A program made the position numbers and the translations under genes. Of a stretch of DNA of 64,000 nt, positions 20,867-28,230 are shown piece after piece (position 1 is the first letter of the stretch; every line of letters starts with the position of its first letter). Origin of the DNA: Brucella rhizosphaerae. GTDB taxonomy: Bacteria > Pseudomonadota > Alphaproteobacteria > Rhizobiales > Rhizobiaceae. The DNA lies in contig NZ_NNRK01000025.1 of assembly GCF_002252475.1 (NCBI RefSeq), forward strand, positions 186,001-250,000. Reading direction: 5' to 3'. Under the pieces are notes generated by a model. The model worked only from the letters and a program-made list of their open reading frames with translations. It did not search any database and was not told the DNA's origin.

Positions 20867-21012
20867 AAAATACCCAACGATTTCAATTGTTTGAGTTTGG
20901 TGTGGCTTTGTCAGCCATGTGTCGTCGTTTATTGAGAATTATGAGGATTTACGCCAGTTTTCCGGCGCTACCGGGGATTCGGCGGCACACGGTTTGGCAC
21001 ATGACACACGGT

Positions 21013-21216
21013 TTATGCAGCGTGCTCTGATTCCAAGCTTTCCATCCATTTCTTCAAGCTTGATTTGCGAGCCGCGACAGTGCCGCCAAGTTTGAAGGAT
21101 GGGATGATTTTATCGTAAACCAGTCGATATACCTGACTGCGTCGCACTCCAAGATGAGCAGCAATGGCGTCGGCACCCATAAGCAGATCGGCTTCATTGT
21201 CGTTTTCATGGTGCAT
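21013..21216 (-). CDS. AlpA/Xis-like DNA-binding protein
   Basis: 67-aa protein with a MerR/AlpA-type winged helix-turn-helix. MGADAIAAHLGVRRSQVYRL is the recognition region and SFKLGGTVAARKSSLKKWME the wing and tail, a pattern common to phage excisionases and prophage regulators. It is the first phage gene next to tRNA-Lys and the last of the leftward operon, positions expected for an excisionase. Exact role (Xis or AlpA-type activator) is undecided. Confidence 0.8.
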   Translation of the reverse strand: MHHENDNEADLLMGADAIAAHLGVRRSQVYRLVYDKIIPSFKLGGTVAARKSSLKKWMESLESEHAA

Positions 21217-21304
21217 GTTGATTCCTCATAATTTCATGTTGCGGGGGAACAAAGATTCCGAGTGGGCGTTATTGTTTCAGTTCCCCAAAACTGAGGAAAT
21301 TAAG

Positions 21305-21499
21305 ATGACGCCACAAATCGCAATGGCAGTTAACTTCTATTATCTGTCGGAACAGCCAAGCGGCCTTTGGGCCGTCAAGGAAACTGTCAGTCAACAGGCG
21401 GTTTCTCTCAATGGGCAACTATGCTGCTCTCTTAAGAAGCGCGATGCTGAAGAGCTGATCGACTTTCTGAACAACCTGGATGCATCGTTGGCGGCGTGA
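21305..21499 (+). CDS. Small hypothetical protein, 64 aa (member of a three-copy phage family)
   Basis: ATG at 21305 follows GAGGAAATTAAG. The product has a pattern of aromatic start, GLWAVKET, a short strand with NGQL, then a helix AEELIDFLNNL. The same pattern occurs in the minus-strand genes at 41457-41645 and 41714-41914 (GTWSVI, then EADDMIDLLN). The function is unknown. It is convergent with the ASCH gene. Confidence 0.6.
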   Translation: MTPQIAMAVNFYYLSEQPSGLWAVKETVSQQAVSLNGQLCCSLKKRDAEELIDFLNNLDASLAA

Positions 21500-21503
21500 C
21501 CAT

Positions 21504-21824
21504 CTACTCACCGCCTTTCAGGGCTTGGCGACCGGAAACATCTATGGCGAACACCTCGACGGGGTTCGGGCCGAAATGTGGATGGGTGATTGTCTTGCGA
21601 GCGAAGCCACGCCATGGAAGTTCCATACGGCGTTCGGTATCACCTCGCTTCGGATATCCCTTTGTCAGGACGATGCCGCTAAAGCTACGATGTCCAGTTG
21701 TTCTGCTTCCGACCACATACAACCTTCCCCTCCAGTAAGCGTTCGCAAGCCGATATTCCTCGGTCTTTGTGCCGTCACGGATTGCGTCGAAATATTCAGC
21801 CTTCAAGGCAAGTTGCAGCTTCAT
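21504..21824 (-). CDS. ASCH-like domain protein
   Basis: 106 aa from the ATG at 21824, which follows GGGGAGCAGGGCG. The N-terminus MKLQLALKAEYFDAIRDGTK and the following EEYRLANAYW resemble ASCH/EVE-like RNA-binding folds, where a KxxyFdaI..GtKteEyR pattern is conserved. Such small proteins are frequent in phage early regions; the target is unknown. Last but one gene of the leftward operon; it overlaps the upstream gene by 4 bp. Confidence 0.72.
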   Translation of the reverse strand: MKLQLALKAEYFDAIRDGTKTEEYRLANAYWRGRLYVVGSRTTGHRSFSGIVLTKGYPKRGDTERRMELPWRGFARKTITHPHFGPNPVEVFAIDVSGRQALKGGE

Positions 21825-22072
21825 TCGCCCTGCTCCCCTAGTGGGCTGGCGTTGATCATGGCTCGCCATGCTGCGTTCGCATTGATGTGCGTGAAAATGC
21901 CCAGATTACGGCACCGATCAAAGTAAGCGTCGATCATTTCCTCAGTAGGCTCCTGCAGCGCGGCGAGGATAGTGGAAAGAATGGCATTAGCCGTTACCGT
22001 GAAGTTATCCTCCTGCACGAACGCGGCTTCTAGAATGTCCTCGACTTGCTCGATCAGTTCCTTACTCTCCAT
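21821..22072 (-). CDS. Hypothetical phage protein, 83 aa
   Basis: Starts at ATG 22072 after AAGGAGGCCAGCC. It is acidic and helical; the second half PTEEMIDAYFDRCR resembles a repeat common in alphaproteobacterial prophage early proteins. Coupled by 4-bp overlap to the ASCH gene and by 11-bp overlap to the small membrane gene upstream. Confidence 0.65.
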   Translation of the reverse strand: MESKELIEQVEDILEAAFVQEDNFTVTANAILSTILAALQEPTEEMIDAYFDRCRNLGIFTHINANAAWRAMINASPLGEQGE

Positions 22073-22193
22073 GGCTGGCCTCCTTTGCGCGCAAGCTGAA
22101 AAGTGTAGCAACGGTTCCTATGAAAAGCCCAACAAGCGCGCCGAAACAGAACATCAGAAAAAGAGCTAAACCCACAGGAATGCCAACAGTCAT
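22062..22193 (-). CDS. Small membrane protein, 43 aa
   Basis: ATG at 22193 follows AAAGGAGAGTGAACA. Residues 3-33 form one or two hydrophobic segments (MTVGIPVGLALFLMFCFGAL), followed by a short charged tail LRAKEASHGE. Both ends overlap neighbouring genes (ATGA with the upstream gene), supporting real translation. The function is unknown. Confidence 0.6.
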   Translation of the reverse strand: MTVGIPVGLALFLMFCFGALVGLFIGTVATLFSLRAKEASHGE

Positions 22194-22438
22194 TGTTCAC
22201 TCTCCTTTGCGCGCAAGAGGGCGATGGACTTGGCGCGACGTTCCGGTGTTTTCGTATGATCACGCGCCCAAAATGTTTCGCACATATCGTCCGTTCTTGT
22301 GAAAACCACTTTCGTGCCAGCGGCGTTTGCACGGGCGGATTTATAAAACTTGTCAGGTCTGAAAAGCGCCACCTCGACCAGAACATCAGTCTCGTTATCA
22401 GGCCCGTCCAGCTTGGATAGTCTGTCAATGAGGGTCAT
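22190..22438 (-). CDS. Hypothetical phage protein, 82 aa
   Basis: Starts at ATG 22438, directly overlapping the previous stop (TGATG). The N-terminus MTLIDRLSKLDGPDNETDV and the later KSARANAAGTKVVFTRT are of the kind seen in many rhizobial prophages; no catalytic motif is seen. Ends with ATGA overlap to the 43-aa membrane gene. Confidence 0.62.
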   Translation of the reverse strand: MTLIDRLSKLDGPDNETDVLVEVALFRPDKFYKSARANAAGTKVVFTRTDDMCETFWARDHTKTPERRAKSIALLRAKESEQ

Positions 22439-22647
22439 CACCAATCTCCCCCATCGTTTGGTATGTCGAAAGAAGCGACGACATTCTCGCTGTCCACGCA
22501 ACCTAAATCGTTCATCACGCGCTCGCCTTTACTGCCAACTCGGAGCACGGCAAGACTGCCGCCTGTACAGAAAACCCACAGGCTTGACGGCCAAATTTGT
22601 TCAAGTTCCTTAAGAGTTTTGATTGCTCGGTTCTCTTCGGAGGTCAT
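22438..22647 (-). CDS. Hypothetical phage protein, 69 aa
   Basis: Starts at ATG 22647 (MTSEENRAIKTLKELEQIWP), 4-bp overlap with the upstream gene. A beta-rich middle (SLWVFCTGGSLAVLRVG) follows a short helix. No family recognised. Confidence 0.6.
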   Translation of the reverse strand: MTSEENRAIKTLKELEQIWPSSLWVFCTGGSLAVLRVGSKGERVMNDLGCVDSENVVASFDIPNDGGDW

Positions 22648-23213
22648 GGCTTGGCCTCCAAGGTGGCGCGGGCTGCACGTATCGCGCAATCGCTGCGGGG
22701 ATTGGTAAAGATGATGTCCAACGCCTTTCTCGCCGCCGTGAGTTGGGTTTCGAGGGCTTGCTTTTCGAGCAAAGCTTGCAGCGTGTCACGAGAATGACTG
22801 TCCCGAATTAACTCCAACTCCTTAACCCGCGCAGTCAGCGCCGCGTTGTCGGCTCCAAGATCGATTGCAAGTTTCTTCCAATCGTCACGGGATAGTTTTG
22901 CATCCTTGATGCTCTCATCCTTCGCCGCAATGATGGCCTCGGCCTGTGTAAGGGTGACGAGTTCGCGAGTTTCATACTTCCCGTAAGCTTTACATTCATC
23001 GGCTGTCCAATCAGACGGTAAATTATCCCAATGACCGTTGCGGGGAATTTTGTATTGATAAGCAACCGTCTCCAACCCCTCGACCGGCGCGGCAGGGCGG
23101 GTGTTAAGCGACCCAGCAAGTTCTCTAATCATAGCTATTGCGGTAGCCATGTTGTAGTGACCAAAACGCAAGTCATCTGCCAACTTTTCAGCGCGTTCTT
23201 TAAGCGTCTGCAT
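22644..23213 (-). CDS. Hypothetical phage protein with coiled coil, 189 aa
   Basis: Starts at ATG 23213 after GGAGGCAGCG. Residues 1-40 are helical (MQTLKERAEKLADDLRFGHY), the centre has VAYQYKIPRNGHWDNLPSDW, and residues 100-165 form a long coiled coil with many charged residues (AKDESIKDAKLSRDDWKKLA). It resembles phage Ea/DUF-type early proteins with modular middle parts. Function unknown. Confidence 0.62.
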   Translation of the reverse strand: MQTLKERAEKLADDLRFGHYNMATAIAMIRELAGSLNTRPAAPVEGLETVAYQYKIPRNGHWDNLPSDWTADECKAYGKYETRELVTLTQAEAIIAAKDESIKDAKLSRDDWKKLAIDLGADNAALTARVKELELIRDSHSRDTLQALLEKQALETQLTAARKALDIIFTNPRSDCAIRAARATLEAKP

Positions 23214-23445
23214 CGCTGCCTCCTGTCGGGCGGGTGGCGGCGTCAGGGTTCCATCCAATCCATTTTGCGTTGAAGTGTTTCTCGCCCGCTAGAATACGTG
23301 AGCACAGCTTGCAGGTGATGACTTCGCCGGCATCCGCAATGTTCGCGTCATCGTTGGAGTTATCAACGCGACCGCAAAGCGTGGTGCTCGCGACGCCGGT
23401 TCCAAAGACTGGCTTGAAAATGTGGTGGTGAGTTACAGTTTTCAT
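23200..23445 (-). CDS. Small protein with paired cysteines, 81 aa
   Basis: Starts at ATG 23445 after GGAGGTGGCGGG. The sequence has TLCGR and ITCKLCSRIL, giving a possible zinc-binding site of three or four ligands together with the N-terminal HHH. The C-terminal part overlaps the next gene by 14 bp. Function unknown. Confidence 0.58.
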   Translation of the reverse strand: MKTVTHHHIFKPVFGTGVASTTLCGRVDNSNDDANIADAGEVITCKLCSRILAGEKHFNAKWIGWNPDAATRPTGGSDADA

Positions 23446-24175
23446 CCCGCCACCTCCGGCGAGGCTGGGAGGGGCGGCGCATTGGCTTAAATATACGGTT
23501 ATATTTACCACCGACTGACCAGTCCCTATTTAGAAGCGTCCAAGTGACAGCATCGTCCTCTAAATATTCGTCTGTAGCCTTGATAATCTCACCATCTTCA
23601 AGAGCGCGATAACGGCACCCATCCGCTACAGGCCGGTCAACGCCCATGTCAGCAAACACGCAACCAGATGATGGGATGACCTCGATACTATCGACCCCAT
23701 CCGCTACAGCATGAGACGCCGCTTGATCGGCTTCATTGTCGGCGCTTTCCCATCCTTCAGACCAGTCTTTTGCCTTGGATGTATCTTCTGTGAATGGGTT
23801 GTCATCTTCATCTACCCCAGCCTGTCTCGCTTCGAAGCCAGCTGCAAAAGGATCGTAACCGGGGTTTGTCAGATACCAAGGCTGTTCCGCTACAGGCTGA
23901 GACGAGAGAAGGCGGATATAGTGCTGCATGGATTGATGAACGGTCGAGCCGTAACAGCCACATTCGCGACCGTCACAGCACAATTGCCGGTCATACTCGC
24001 TGTGAGCGTCGATAACTCCGCAAGCCGCTTCCAGACCTTCCCGAAAGCTTTCATCCAACGCCTGCGCACGCGGGGATGGGGCTAGTGTGGACATGAAAGG
24101 TAAAGCAGAGTCCTTCAATTCTATTGGAACAGGATGTTCTCTTCTGCCCTCGAAGTACGATGCAGCTGTCATCAC
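23363..24175 (-). CDS. Phage protein with Rmf-like segment, 270 aa
   Basis: Three parts are visible. A Cys-rich segment CCDGRECGCYG lies at residues 66-76. An Rmf-like segment (105-147) starts GYDPFAAGFEARQAG and ends KDWSEGWESA. The C-terminal portion ends in a basic tail that overlaps the next gene by 83 bp. The pattern AGxxARxxG...NPF...W..GW..A is that of ribosome modulation factor (PF04957). Rmf-like modules inside longer phage proteins are known to me only as hypothetical. The start overlaps the upstream gene by 4 bp. The long overlap at the 3' end may indicate decay of the original stop. Confidence 0.6.
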   Translation of the reverse strand: MMTAASYFEGRREHPVPIELKDSALPFMSTLAPSPRAQALDESFREGLEAACGVIDAHSEYDRQLCCDGRECGCYGSTVHQSMQHYIRLLSSQPVAEQPWYLTNPGYDPFAAGFEARQAGVDEDDNPFTEDTSKAKDWSEGWESADNEADQAASHAVADGVDSIEVIPSSGCVFADMGVDRPVADGCRYRALEDGEIIKATDEYLEDDAVTWTLLNRDWSVGGKYNRIFKPMRRPSQPRRRWRDENCNSPPHFQASLWNRRREHHALRSR

Positions 24176-24399
24176 GCTGCCCTCCGCTTGAAAGGACGGC
24201 GATTGTCGTTGGCTGGCCTAATACGACGCATACGGATCATCTCGCCCGTTTTGCGCGACACTTCATATGCAATGTCTTTGATCTTTGCTGCAGTCGCCGG
24301 GTCGCTCACGCGATACCAACGGGCGATTGAGAAAATCGCTGCGACCGTCGTACCCTGTGCGATGAACTCGGCGGCGGTAAGGATGTGTCTTACAGACAT
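24172..24399 (-). CDS. Hypothetical phage protein, 75 aa, ANDN tail
   Basis: ATG at 24399 is preceded by the CACGAGGAG leader (24408-24416, minus strand). The product is helical with AAEFIAQGTTVAAIFSIARW, and ends in the basic tail RRIRPANDNRRPFKRRAA, which contains the recurrent ANDN motif of this prophage. No known domain. Confidence 0.62.
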   Translation of the reverse strand: MSVRHILTAAEFIAQGTTVAAIFSIARWYRVSDPATAAKIKDIAYEVSRKTGEMIRMRRIRPANDNRRPFKRRAA

Positions 24400-24521
24400 T
24401 ATTAGTGCTCCTCGTGTGGTGGTGGTGGTAAGCGTGACGACCCGTGGCGTGAAAACGCGCGGATCGTCGATGGTTGGGAATCTTGGGGCTCATCGGCCCC
24501 GTCGCTATCTCTTACGATAAA

Positions 24522-24746
24522 TCATGTGACGCCGAGGCCTACTGCGCCAACAGTCACGAAGAAACCGATGACCACAGTCATTTCAACGGCTTCTCGCGCT
24601 GCATATCGCACCCAAGGCATGGGTCGGGCGTGCTTCTTTGCGCGGTAGTCAGGTCGGCGCATTGGCTCGTCGCTGCAGGCACGATTCACTTCGGTCTGCG
24701 TGTCCGGCTCCATATCTGCGAGCAATTCCAGCAGGGCGCGGTTCAT
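24522..24746 (-). CDS. Small membrane protein, 74 aa
   Basis: ATG at 24746 follows AAGGAGGCTGCGTA and overlaps the previous stop by 1 bp. An N-terminal helix (MNRALLELLADMEPD), a basic centre and one C-terminal membrane segment (VEMTVVIGFFVTVGAVGLGV). The function is unknown. Confidence 0.58.
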   Translation of the reverse strand: MNRALLELLADMEPDTQTEVNRACSDEPMRRPDYRAKKHARPMPWVRYAAREAVEMTVVIGFFVTVGAVGLGVT

Positions 24747-25075
24747 TACGCAGCCTCCTTAACTTCGGAGACTTCGCTGGCGACATTCTCAACGCTGGCA
24801 CCTGCCTCGCGGAGTTCAGCAAAGAGTAAGCCTTGATTGCTGGTAGCAATCGCGCCGCTTGTCTGGAAAACTTCGTATGTTTCTCCGGGGCAGAGCTTGG
24901 CGAGGCGTGTTGCCTCTGCCAGTGCTTGCTCGAACGAGCCGTGTTCATACGGTAGGGAAGTGGCAACGCTAACGCGGCCGGTCTGTTTACCGCGGCGGAA
25001 TACAAAGAATCCGCCGCCGATAACTTCGTTCCTGCGAGGTGCTGGCGATCTTCTTCTTCTCGGGGTCTTGCTCAT
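24746..25075 (-). CDS. First protein of the leftward early operon, 109 aa
   Basis: ATG at 25075 has the CACGAGGAG leader (25084-25092, minus strand) and lies 73 bp downstream of the leftward promoter's -10 box. The N-terminus is strongly basic (MSKTPRRRRSPAPRRNE), then a beta-alpha segment GGGFFVFRRGKQTGRVSVAT and a helical acidic end. It is the position where an N-like antiterminator sits in lambda, and the arginine-rich N-terminus would fit RNA binding, but this is inference only. Confidence 0.62.
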   Translation of the reverse strand: MSKTPRRRRSPAPRRNEVIGGGFFVFRRGKQTGRVSVATSLPYEHGSFEQALAEATRLAKLCPGETYEVFQTSGAIATSNQGLLFAELREAGASVENVASEVSEVKEAA

Positions 25076-25147
25076 GATTTCTACTCCTCGTGTTTGGTGG
25101 ATTCAGCAGATTAAGCTGGTGAGGCCGTCTTCGTGCTACTGCTAACA

Positions 25148-25229
25148 CATATACGATAAACGTATTTTAGTGTCAATTCAAAAATACGAAAATCGTATAT
25201 GACACAGATATACGATTATGCGATATATC
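25148..25229. promoter_or_regulatory. Left operator region with divergent promoters
   Basis: Operators ATACG-N5-CGTAT lie at 25151-25165 and 25184-25198, and a weaker copy at 25210-25224. The leftward promoter has TTGACA (25176-25171) and TATATG (25153-25148) with a 17-bp spacer, and the first operator overlaps it. TATATC at 25224-25229 is a possible -10 for the repressor, placing the transcript start at about its ATG. Confidence 0.75.
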
Positions 25230-25233
25230 TGCT

Positions 25234-25821
25234 ATGGAAACGGATATAATAAAATGGTTCGCTGAAGCGCTTGATGCTTGTGGGTTGACGCAAGAGCAAG
25301 TTGCAAAAGAGCTCGGATTAAACCGACAGCCTGCGATAAGTGAAATTCTAAAGGGCAAGCGTCAGCTCAAGGCCAATGAAATGGTCATAATGAGTAAGCT
25401 GAGCGGAATGCCACTCCCGGATCGCAGCACAAAGATACCTGTGCTTGGATATGTCGGCGCTGGCGCCGAAGTTTATCCAATCGACGATGGCGATCCGCTG
25501 TACGATGTAACCATCAGTAGCGCACTCCCGAAAGACACAGTCGGCGCTATTGTTCGCGGCGACAGCATGTATCCCATTTTTGAGGATGGGGATCTGGTGG
25601 CCTACTCAGGAATCGAGATGCTACCCGAAGACGCGCTCGGCAAAACTTGCATGGTCGAACTGCAAGATGGTCGCGTCCTCATAAAAACCGTTCGTCGCGG
25701 TGTGGTTCCCGGCCTCTACACTTTAACCAGCACAAATGCTCCGGATATAGAAGATGTAGAAATTGTGTGGGCTAGGAAGTTTGTAATGCGGATGCCAAGG
25801 GAATTTTGGCGCTCTCTATAA
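25234..25821 (+). CDS. CI/LexA-type phage repressor (S24 peptidase)
   Basis: 195 aa. The N-terminal helix-turn-helix (about 15-45; LTQEQVAKELGLNRQPAISE) binds DNA. The C-terminal S24 domain has the self-cleavage Ala76-Gly77 in YVGAGAEV, Ser111 in RGDSMYPIFEDGD and Lys151 in VLIKTV. It is thus a RecA-inducible repressor. Six operators flank the gene. The ATG has no Shine-Dalgarno and sits just after a -10 box, suggesting a leaderless message as for lambda cI. No Cro-like protein was recognised on either side. Confidence 0.92.
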   Translation: METDIIKWFAEALDACGLTQEQVAKELGLNRQPAISEILKGKRQLKANEMVIMSKLSGMPLPDRSTKIPVLGYVGAGAEVYPIDDGDPLYDVTISSALPKDTVGAIVRGDSMYPIFEDGDLVAYSGIEMLPEDALGKTCMVELQDGRVLIKTVRRGVVPGLYTLTSTNAPDIEDVEIVWARKFVMRMPREFWRSL

Positions 25822-25937
25822 TACGATTATCGTCTGAATTCTAAAGGTCGCATTAGCGGCCTTTTTTCTTCCCTTTTTTTACAAATACGAAAAACGTATC
25901 AATATTCGTTGACAGAAATACGAATCGCGTATATCTT
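25821..25937 (+). promoter_or_regulatory. Right operator region and rightward early promoter
   Basis: Operators lie at 25821-25835 (weak, overlapping the repressor stop), 25885-25899 and 25918-25932. The promoter has TTGACA (25909-25914), a 17-bp spacer and TATCTT (25932-25937); the third operator fills the spacer, so repressor binding would block it. Confidence 0.75.
25844..25872 (+). terminator. Terminator of the repressor gene
   Basis: AAGGTCGC (25844-25851) pairs with GCGGCCTT (25856-25863, one G-U) followed by TTTTTCTTCC. It separates the repressor transcript from the rightward promoter. Confidence 0.7.
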
Positions 25938-26090
25938 CCAATCGTCAACCGACACTTAGAAGGTCGGGACACACAAAAGGAGAATGAATTGCATAAAGAG
26001 AAGCCGGAGCTTCCGCGACCGGACAGATAGTAAGTCTGCCAAGTACCAAAGCCACCCAAGACGACCGACCAGGCACACGAGGAGAAGATC

Positions 26091-26144
26091 ATGAACATTT
26101 CAGTCAGAGCGCTTTTCACCGACAACAACAAATACCCACCGTAG
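26091..26144 (+). CDS. Possible 17-aa leader peptide
   Basis: ATG at 26091 is placed 6 bp after the CACGAGGAG leader (26076-26084) and reads MNISVRALFTDNNKYPP before TAG. A GCCTC/GAGGC hairpin (26161-26176) follows. The perfect leader argues that it is translated. It may be a leader peptide or a remnant of a replaced gene. I see no other gene between 25,940 and 26,233. Confidence 0.4.
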   Translation: MNISVRALFTDNNKYPP

Positions 26145-26233
26145 ACCAACAGGAGCGCTGGCCTCGCATATGAGGCTGGCGATGTTGCGCGTGGCAAGAT
26201 GCCAAAACAGTAAGTTGACGATGGAGCTTTGTC

Positions 26234-26728
26234 TTGGCCAATCATCTTATTTCTATTGATACGGTTGGCCGTGAAATCAAAGCCCGCATTGAGGCTGGTG
26301 ATAAAGCATTAGATAAAGCCGAGCAGCATTATATTGCTGCCGGTATTCAGCTTGCTGCTGCAAAGCAACGGCTGTCAGAGACCCGTGAAATGCGATGGTC
26401 GGCATTCCTTTTCTCGCATGCTCGCCTTAGCGACGAAACCGCCCGCAAGTACATGATGTTGGCAAATGGCGATACTACTCTGGAAGAGATTAGAGAAAAG
26501 AATGCCGCTGCCGTTAAGCGGCACAGAGAAAAGAAATCAGCCTCACAACAACAGCTTTCGGAAAAACCCAATTACGTAATTGGAAGTATTCAACAACAAA
26601 ATCAACGCACTAGCAATTCACTAGGCAGAATTACAAGAATTGTCGAAGCCATTCAAGCAGCCGGTGACGACGTATTATCTCAAATTGAAGCGCTGCTTAA
26701 CATCACAGAGGAGAATGTGAATGGCTAG
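26234..26728 (+). CDS. DUF3102-like helical phage protein, 164 aa
   Basis: A TTG start follows GGAGCTTTGTC. The N-terminal half is helical, with KAEQHYIAAGIQLAAAKQRL and a later HARLSDETARKYMMLANG. This is the pattern of DUF3102-like phage proteins, where a helix-turn-helix-like stretch follows a long helix. The C-terminal third is Gln/Asn-rich and ends in a helix. It overlaps the next gene by 8 bp. The function is unknown; it occupies the first gene position after the rightward promoter. Confidence 0.65.
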   Translation: MANHLISIDTVGREIKARIEAGDKALDKAEQHYIAAGIQLAAAKQRLSETREMRWSAFLFSHARLSDETARKYMMLANGDTTLEEIREKNAAAVKRHREKKSASQQQLSEKPNYVIGSIQQQNQRTSNSLGRITRIVEAIQAAGDDVLSQIEALLNITEENVNG

Positions 26729-27083
26729 AGCATTAGTCAAGTCAGATCCCAAAAGCCTAGAAATAGCAATTTCTGACATTAAGGCTGGAAATCGTCCTGT
26801 CAGCATCCCGCTTACGGATCGTCAACCTGAATATACTGATTATCAAGCGCTCGGATTTGTGCTGCTTGAAACGGTATTGCGTCAAATGACGCCGTGGGAA
26901 ATCAGCTTCGCCGCAAGCATGATAAGCACCAGTCATCCATCTGCCAAGCAGCGCGAGCGCGCAAAAATCATTCTTAAAATTTATCTCGGTCTAGATATTG
27001 ATGCTGGAACAACGCCATCTTCCGGCGTGGCTAACGATAATGCGCCTGCCACCGCATCCACGCGCCGTAAAAAATCAGCCTAA
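26721..27083 (+). CDS. Hypothetical phage protein, 120 aa, ANDN motif
   Basis: ATG at 26721 lies inside the previous gene's last codons, with GAGGAG upstream. It is helical (WEISFAASMISTSHPSAKQR), followed by a disordered tail with GVANDNAPATASTRRKKSA. No domain recognised. Confidence 0.62.
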   Translation: MARALVKSDPKSLEIAISDIKAGNRPVSIPLTDRQPEYTDYQALGFVLLETVLRQMTPWEISFAASMISTSHPSAKQRERAKIILKIYLGLDIDAGTTPSSGVANDNAPATASTRRKKSA

Positions 27084-27353
27084 CACCCATTCTGCCTTAC
27101 CAGCAGAACGTCATATCTGGATGACGACCAAACACGAACAAAAGCCCTACGCCAGATAGTATGGCGAAAACTAAAAAGGCGGAGTTTGTGAGCCGGCACC
27201 ACCCGCTGCTCGCTCCGCCCCGTAATAACAGGGCACACGAGGAGGAGCTAAGCTCAACCAAACCCTGTTTTCCTTCGCAGGTACCACCCCGCGCAGGACC
27301 ACAGATGGCTTCACCAAGGCTATTTGTCAACCGACACCAACCACGAGGAGAGC
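27084..27353. other. Non-coding stretch with hairpin and orphan leader motif
   Basis: GGCGGAG (27178-27184) can pair with CTCCGCC (27212-27218), with a further GAGC/GCTC inside. A CACGAGGAG motif at 27236-27244 has no start codon near it. A 69-codon frame from 27161 lacks an RBS. A lost small gene or an RNA element are both possible. Confidence 0.4.
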
Positions 27354-27647
27354 ATGAAAGATTATGAAACCATAGAAGAAGTGCATCGTATGCACGAGGC
27401 AGGAGCTAACCCGACCGAGATCGGAAATGCGCTTAGCCTACCCAGATCGACGGTAGCTTCAATTTTGCGTCGTCCTATTCCAAAATCTACAGCCGACCGC
27501 GTTGTCGTGCGGTGTGTTTCTAACGGTGGTTGGTCCACGGCCAATCACTGTGTGAGTTATATCGCAATGCCGCGCATTCGAGCGTTGGAAGCCGCGAACG
27601 ATAACTACGAGCAAAACACAAAACAGCCGGGCGAAATCGCAGCCTGA
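27354..27647 (+). CDS. Helix-turn-helix protein, 97 aa, ANDN motif
   Basis: ATG at 27354 follows the CACGAGGAG leader (27342-27350). The N-terminal HTH reads EAGANPTEIGNALSLPRSTV with ASILRRP, a homeodomain-like/resolvase-type HTH. The C-terminal part carries ALEAANDNYEQNTKQPG. A DNA-binding regulator of early genes is likely; Cro- or CII-like function cannot be judged. Confidence 0.68.
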   Translation: MKDYETIEEVHRMHEAGANPTEIGNALSLPRSTVASILRRPIPKSTADRVVVRCVSNGGWSTANHCVSYIAMPRIRALEAANDNYEQNTKQPGEIAA

Positions 27648-27718
27648 GCAAAGATGGCCTCTGCGCCGATACAGCGGAATGCAGGCCACAGATCAACCTC
27701 CTGACAGGAGGAATATCA

Positions 27719-27922
27719 ATGAAATCCCACAACTTGCATGAGCCACACAAGGCGCATCAAACAAAATTTACACGAACTGGCGAGCGGGACACAACAAACC
27801 GCAAGCCTTATCGAACAGCCGCTCAGAAGCTTCATGCCCGAGACACTGCTATCGTTAAAGACGGTCGTTACGTGTCAAACGCGCCTGTGTTGTTCAGCAG
27901 AACGCAACGGAGGTCAGCATGA
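27719..27922 (+). CDS. Small basic hypothetical protein, 67 aa
   Basis: ATG at 27719 has an excellent RBS (CAGGAGGAATATCA). The product is basic and polar (HKAHQTKFTRTGERDTTNRK) without a recognisable fold. 4-bp overlap with the next gene. Confidence 0.55.
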   Translation: MKSHNLHEPHKAHQTKFTRTGERDTTNRKPYRTAAQKLHARDTAIVKDGRYVSNAPVLFSRTQRRSA

Positions 27923-28230
27923 CTTGTGATTGCGGCGATTGCTGGGATTTTCCCGGCTCAATTGTGACCCACAAACTGACCGGCTGGAAGGGCGTCATAA
28001 TCGGCGACCGAGACGGTTGTACGTTCCTCACGGTGCGGTTCTGGATATCAGGCACAGGGCTTGGAACGATGGAAGCTTCGCGCTTCGAAGTTGAACCACC
28101 AGCCAATGATGGCGACGGCGGTGGCGGCTCTGAAGTCGGAACCGAAGAAGACAATGTCATTCCGGTTGACTTTACCAAGGGGGTGAAGCTGACCGCAAAA
28201 ACAAAAACAAAGACGAGGGGAGTAGCGTGA
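27919..28230 (+). CDS. Hypothetical phage protein, 103 aa
   Basis: ATG at 27919 after CGGAGGTCAGC. It begins MTCDCGDCWDFPGSIV (three Cys, possible metal site), then a beta-barrel-like stretch THKLTGWKGVIIGDRDG typical of small KOW/SH3-like domains, then an acidic linker and a lysine-rich end. Function unknown. Confidence 0.6.
   Translation: MTCDCGDCWDFPGSIVTHKLTGWKGVIIGDRDGCTFLTVRFWISGTGLGTMEASRFEVEPPANDGDGGGGSEVGTEEDNVIPVDFTKGVKLTAKTKTKTRGVA

Noticed and set aside
20867-21012. Integrase remnant between tRNA-Lys and the Xis-like gene
   Set aside because: The 146 bp show no tyrosine-recombinase motif in any frame; too short to judge.
27161-27367. 69-codon frame (MAKTKKAEF...) before the HTH gene
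   Set aside because: No RBS at its ATG, and it runs through the hairpin and the CACGAGGAG leader of the next gene.
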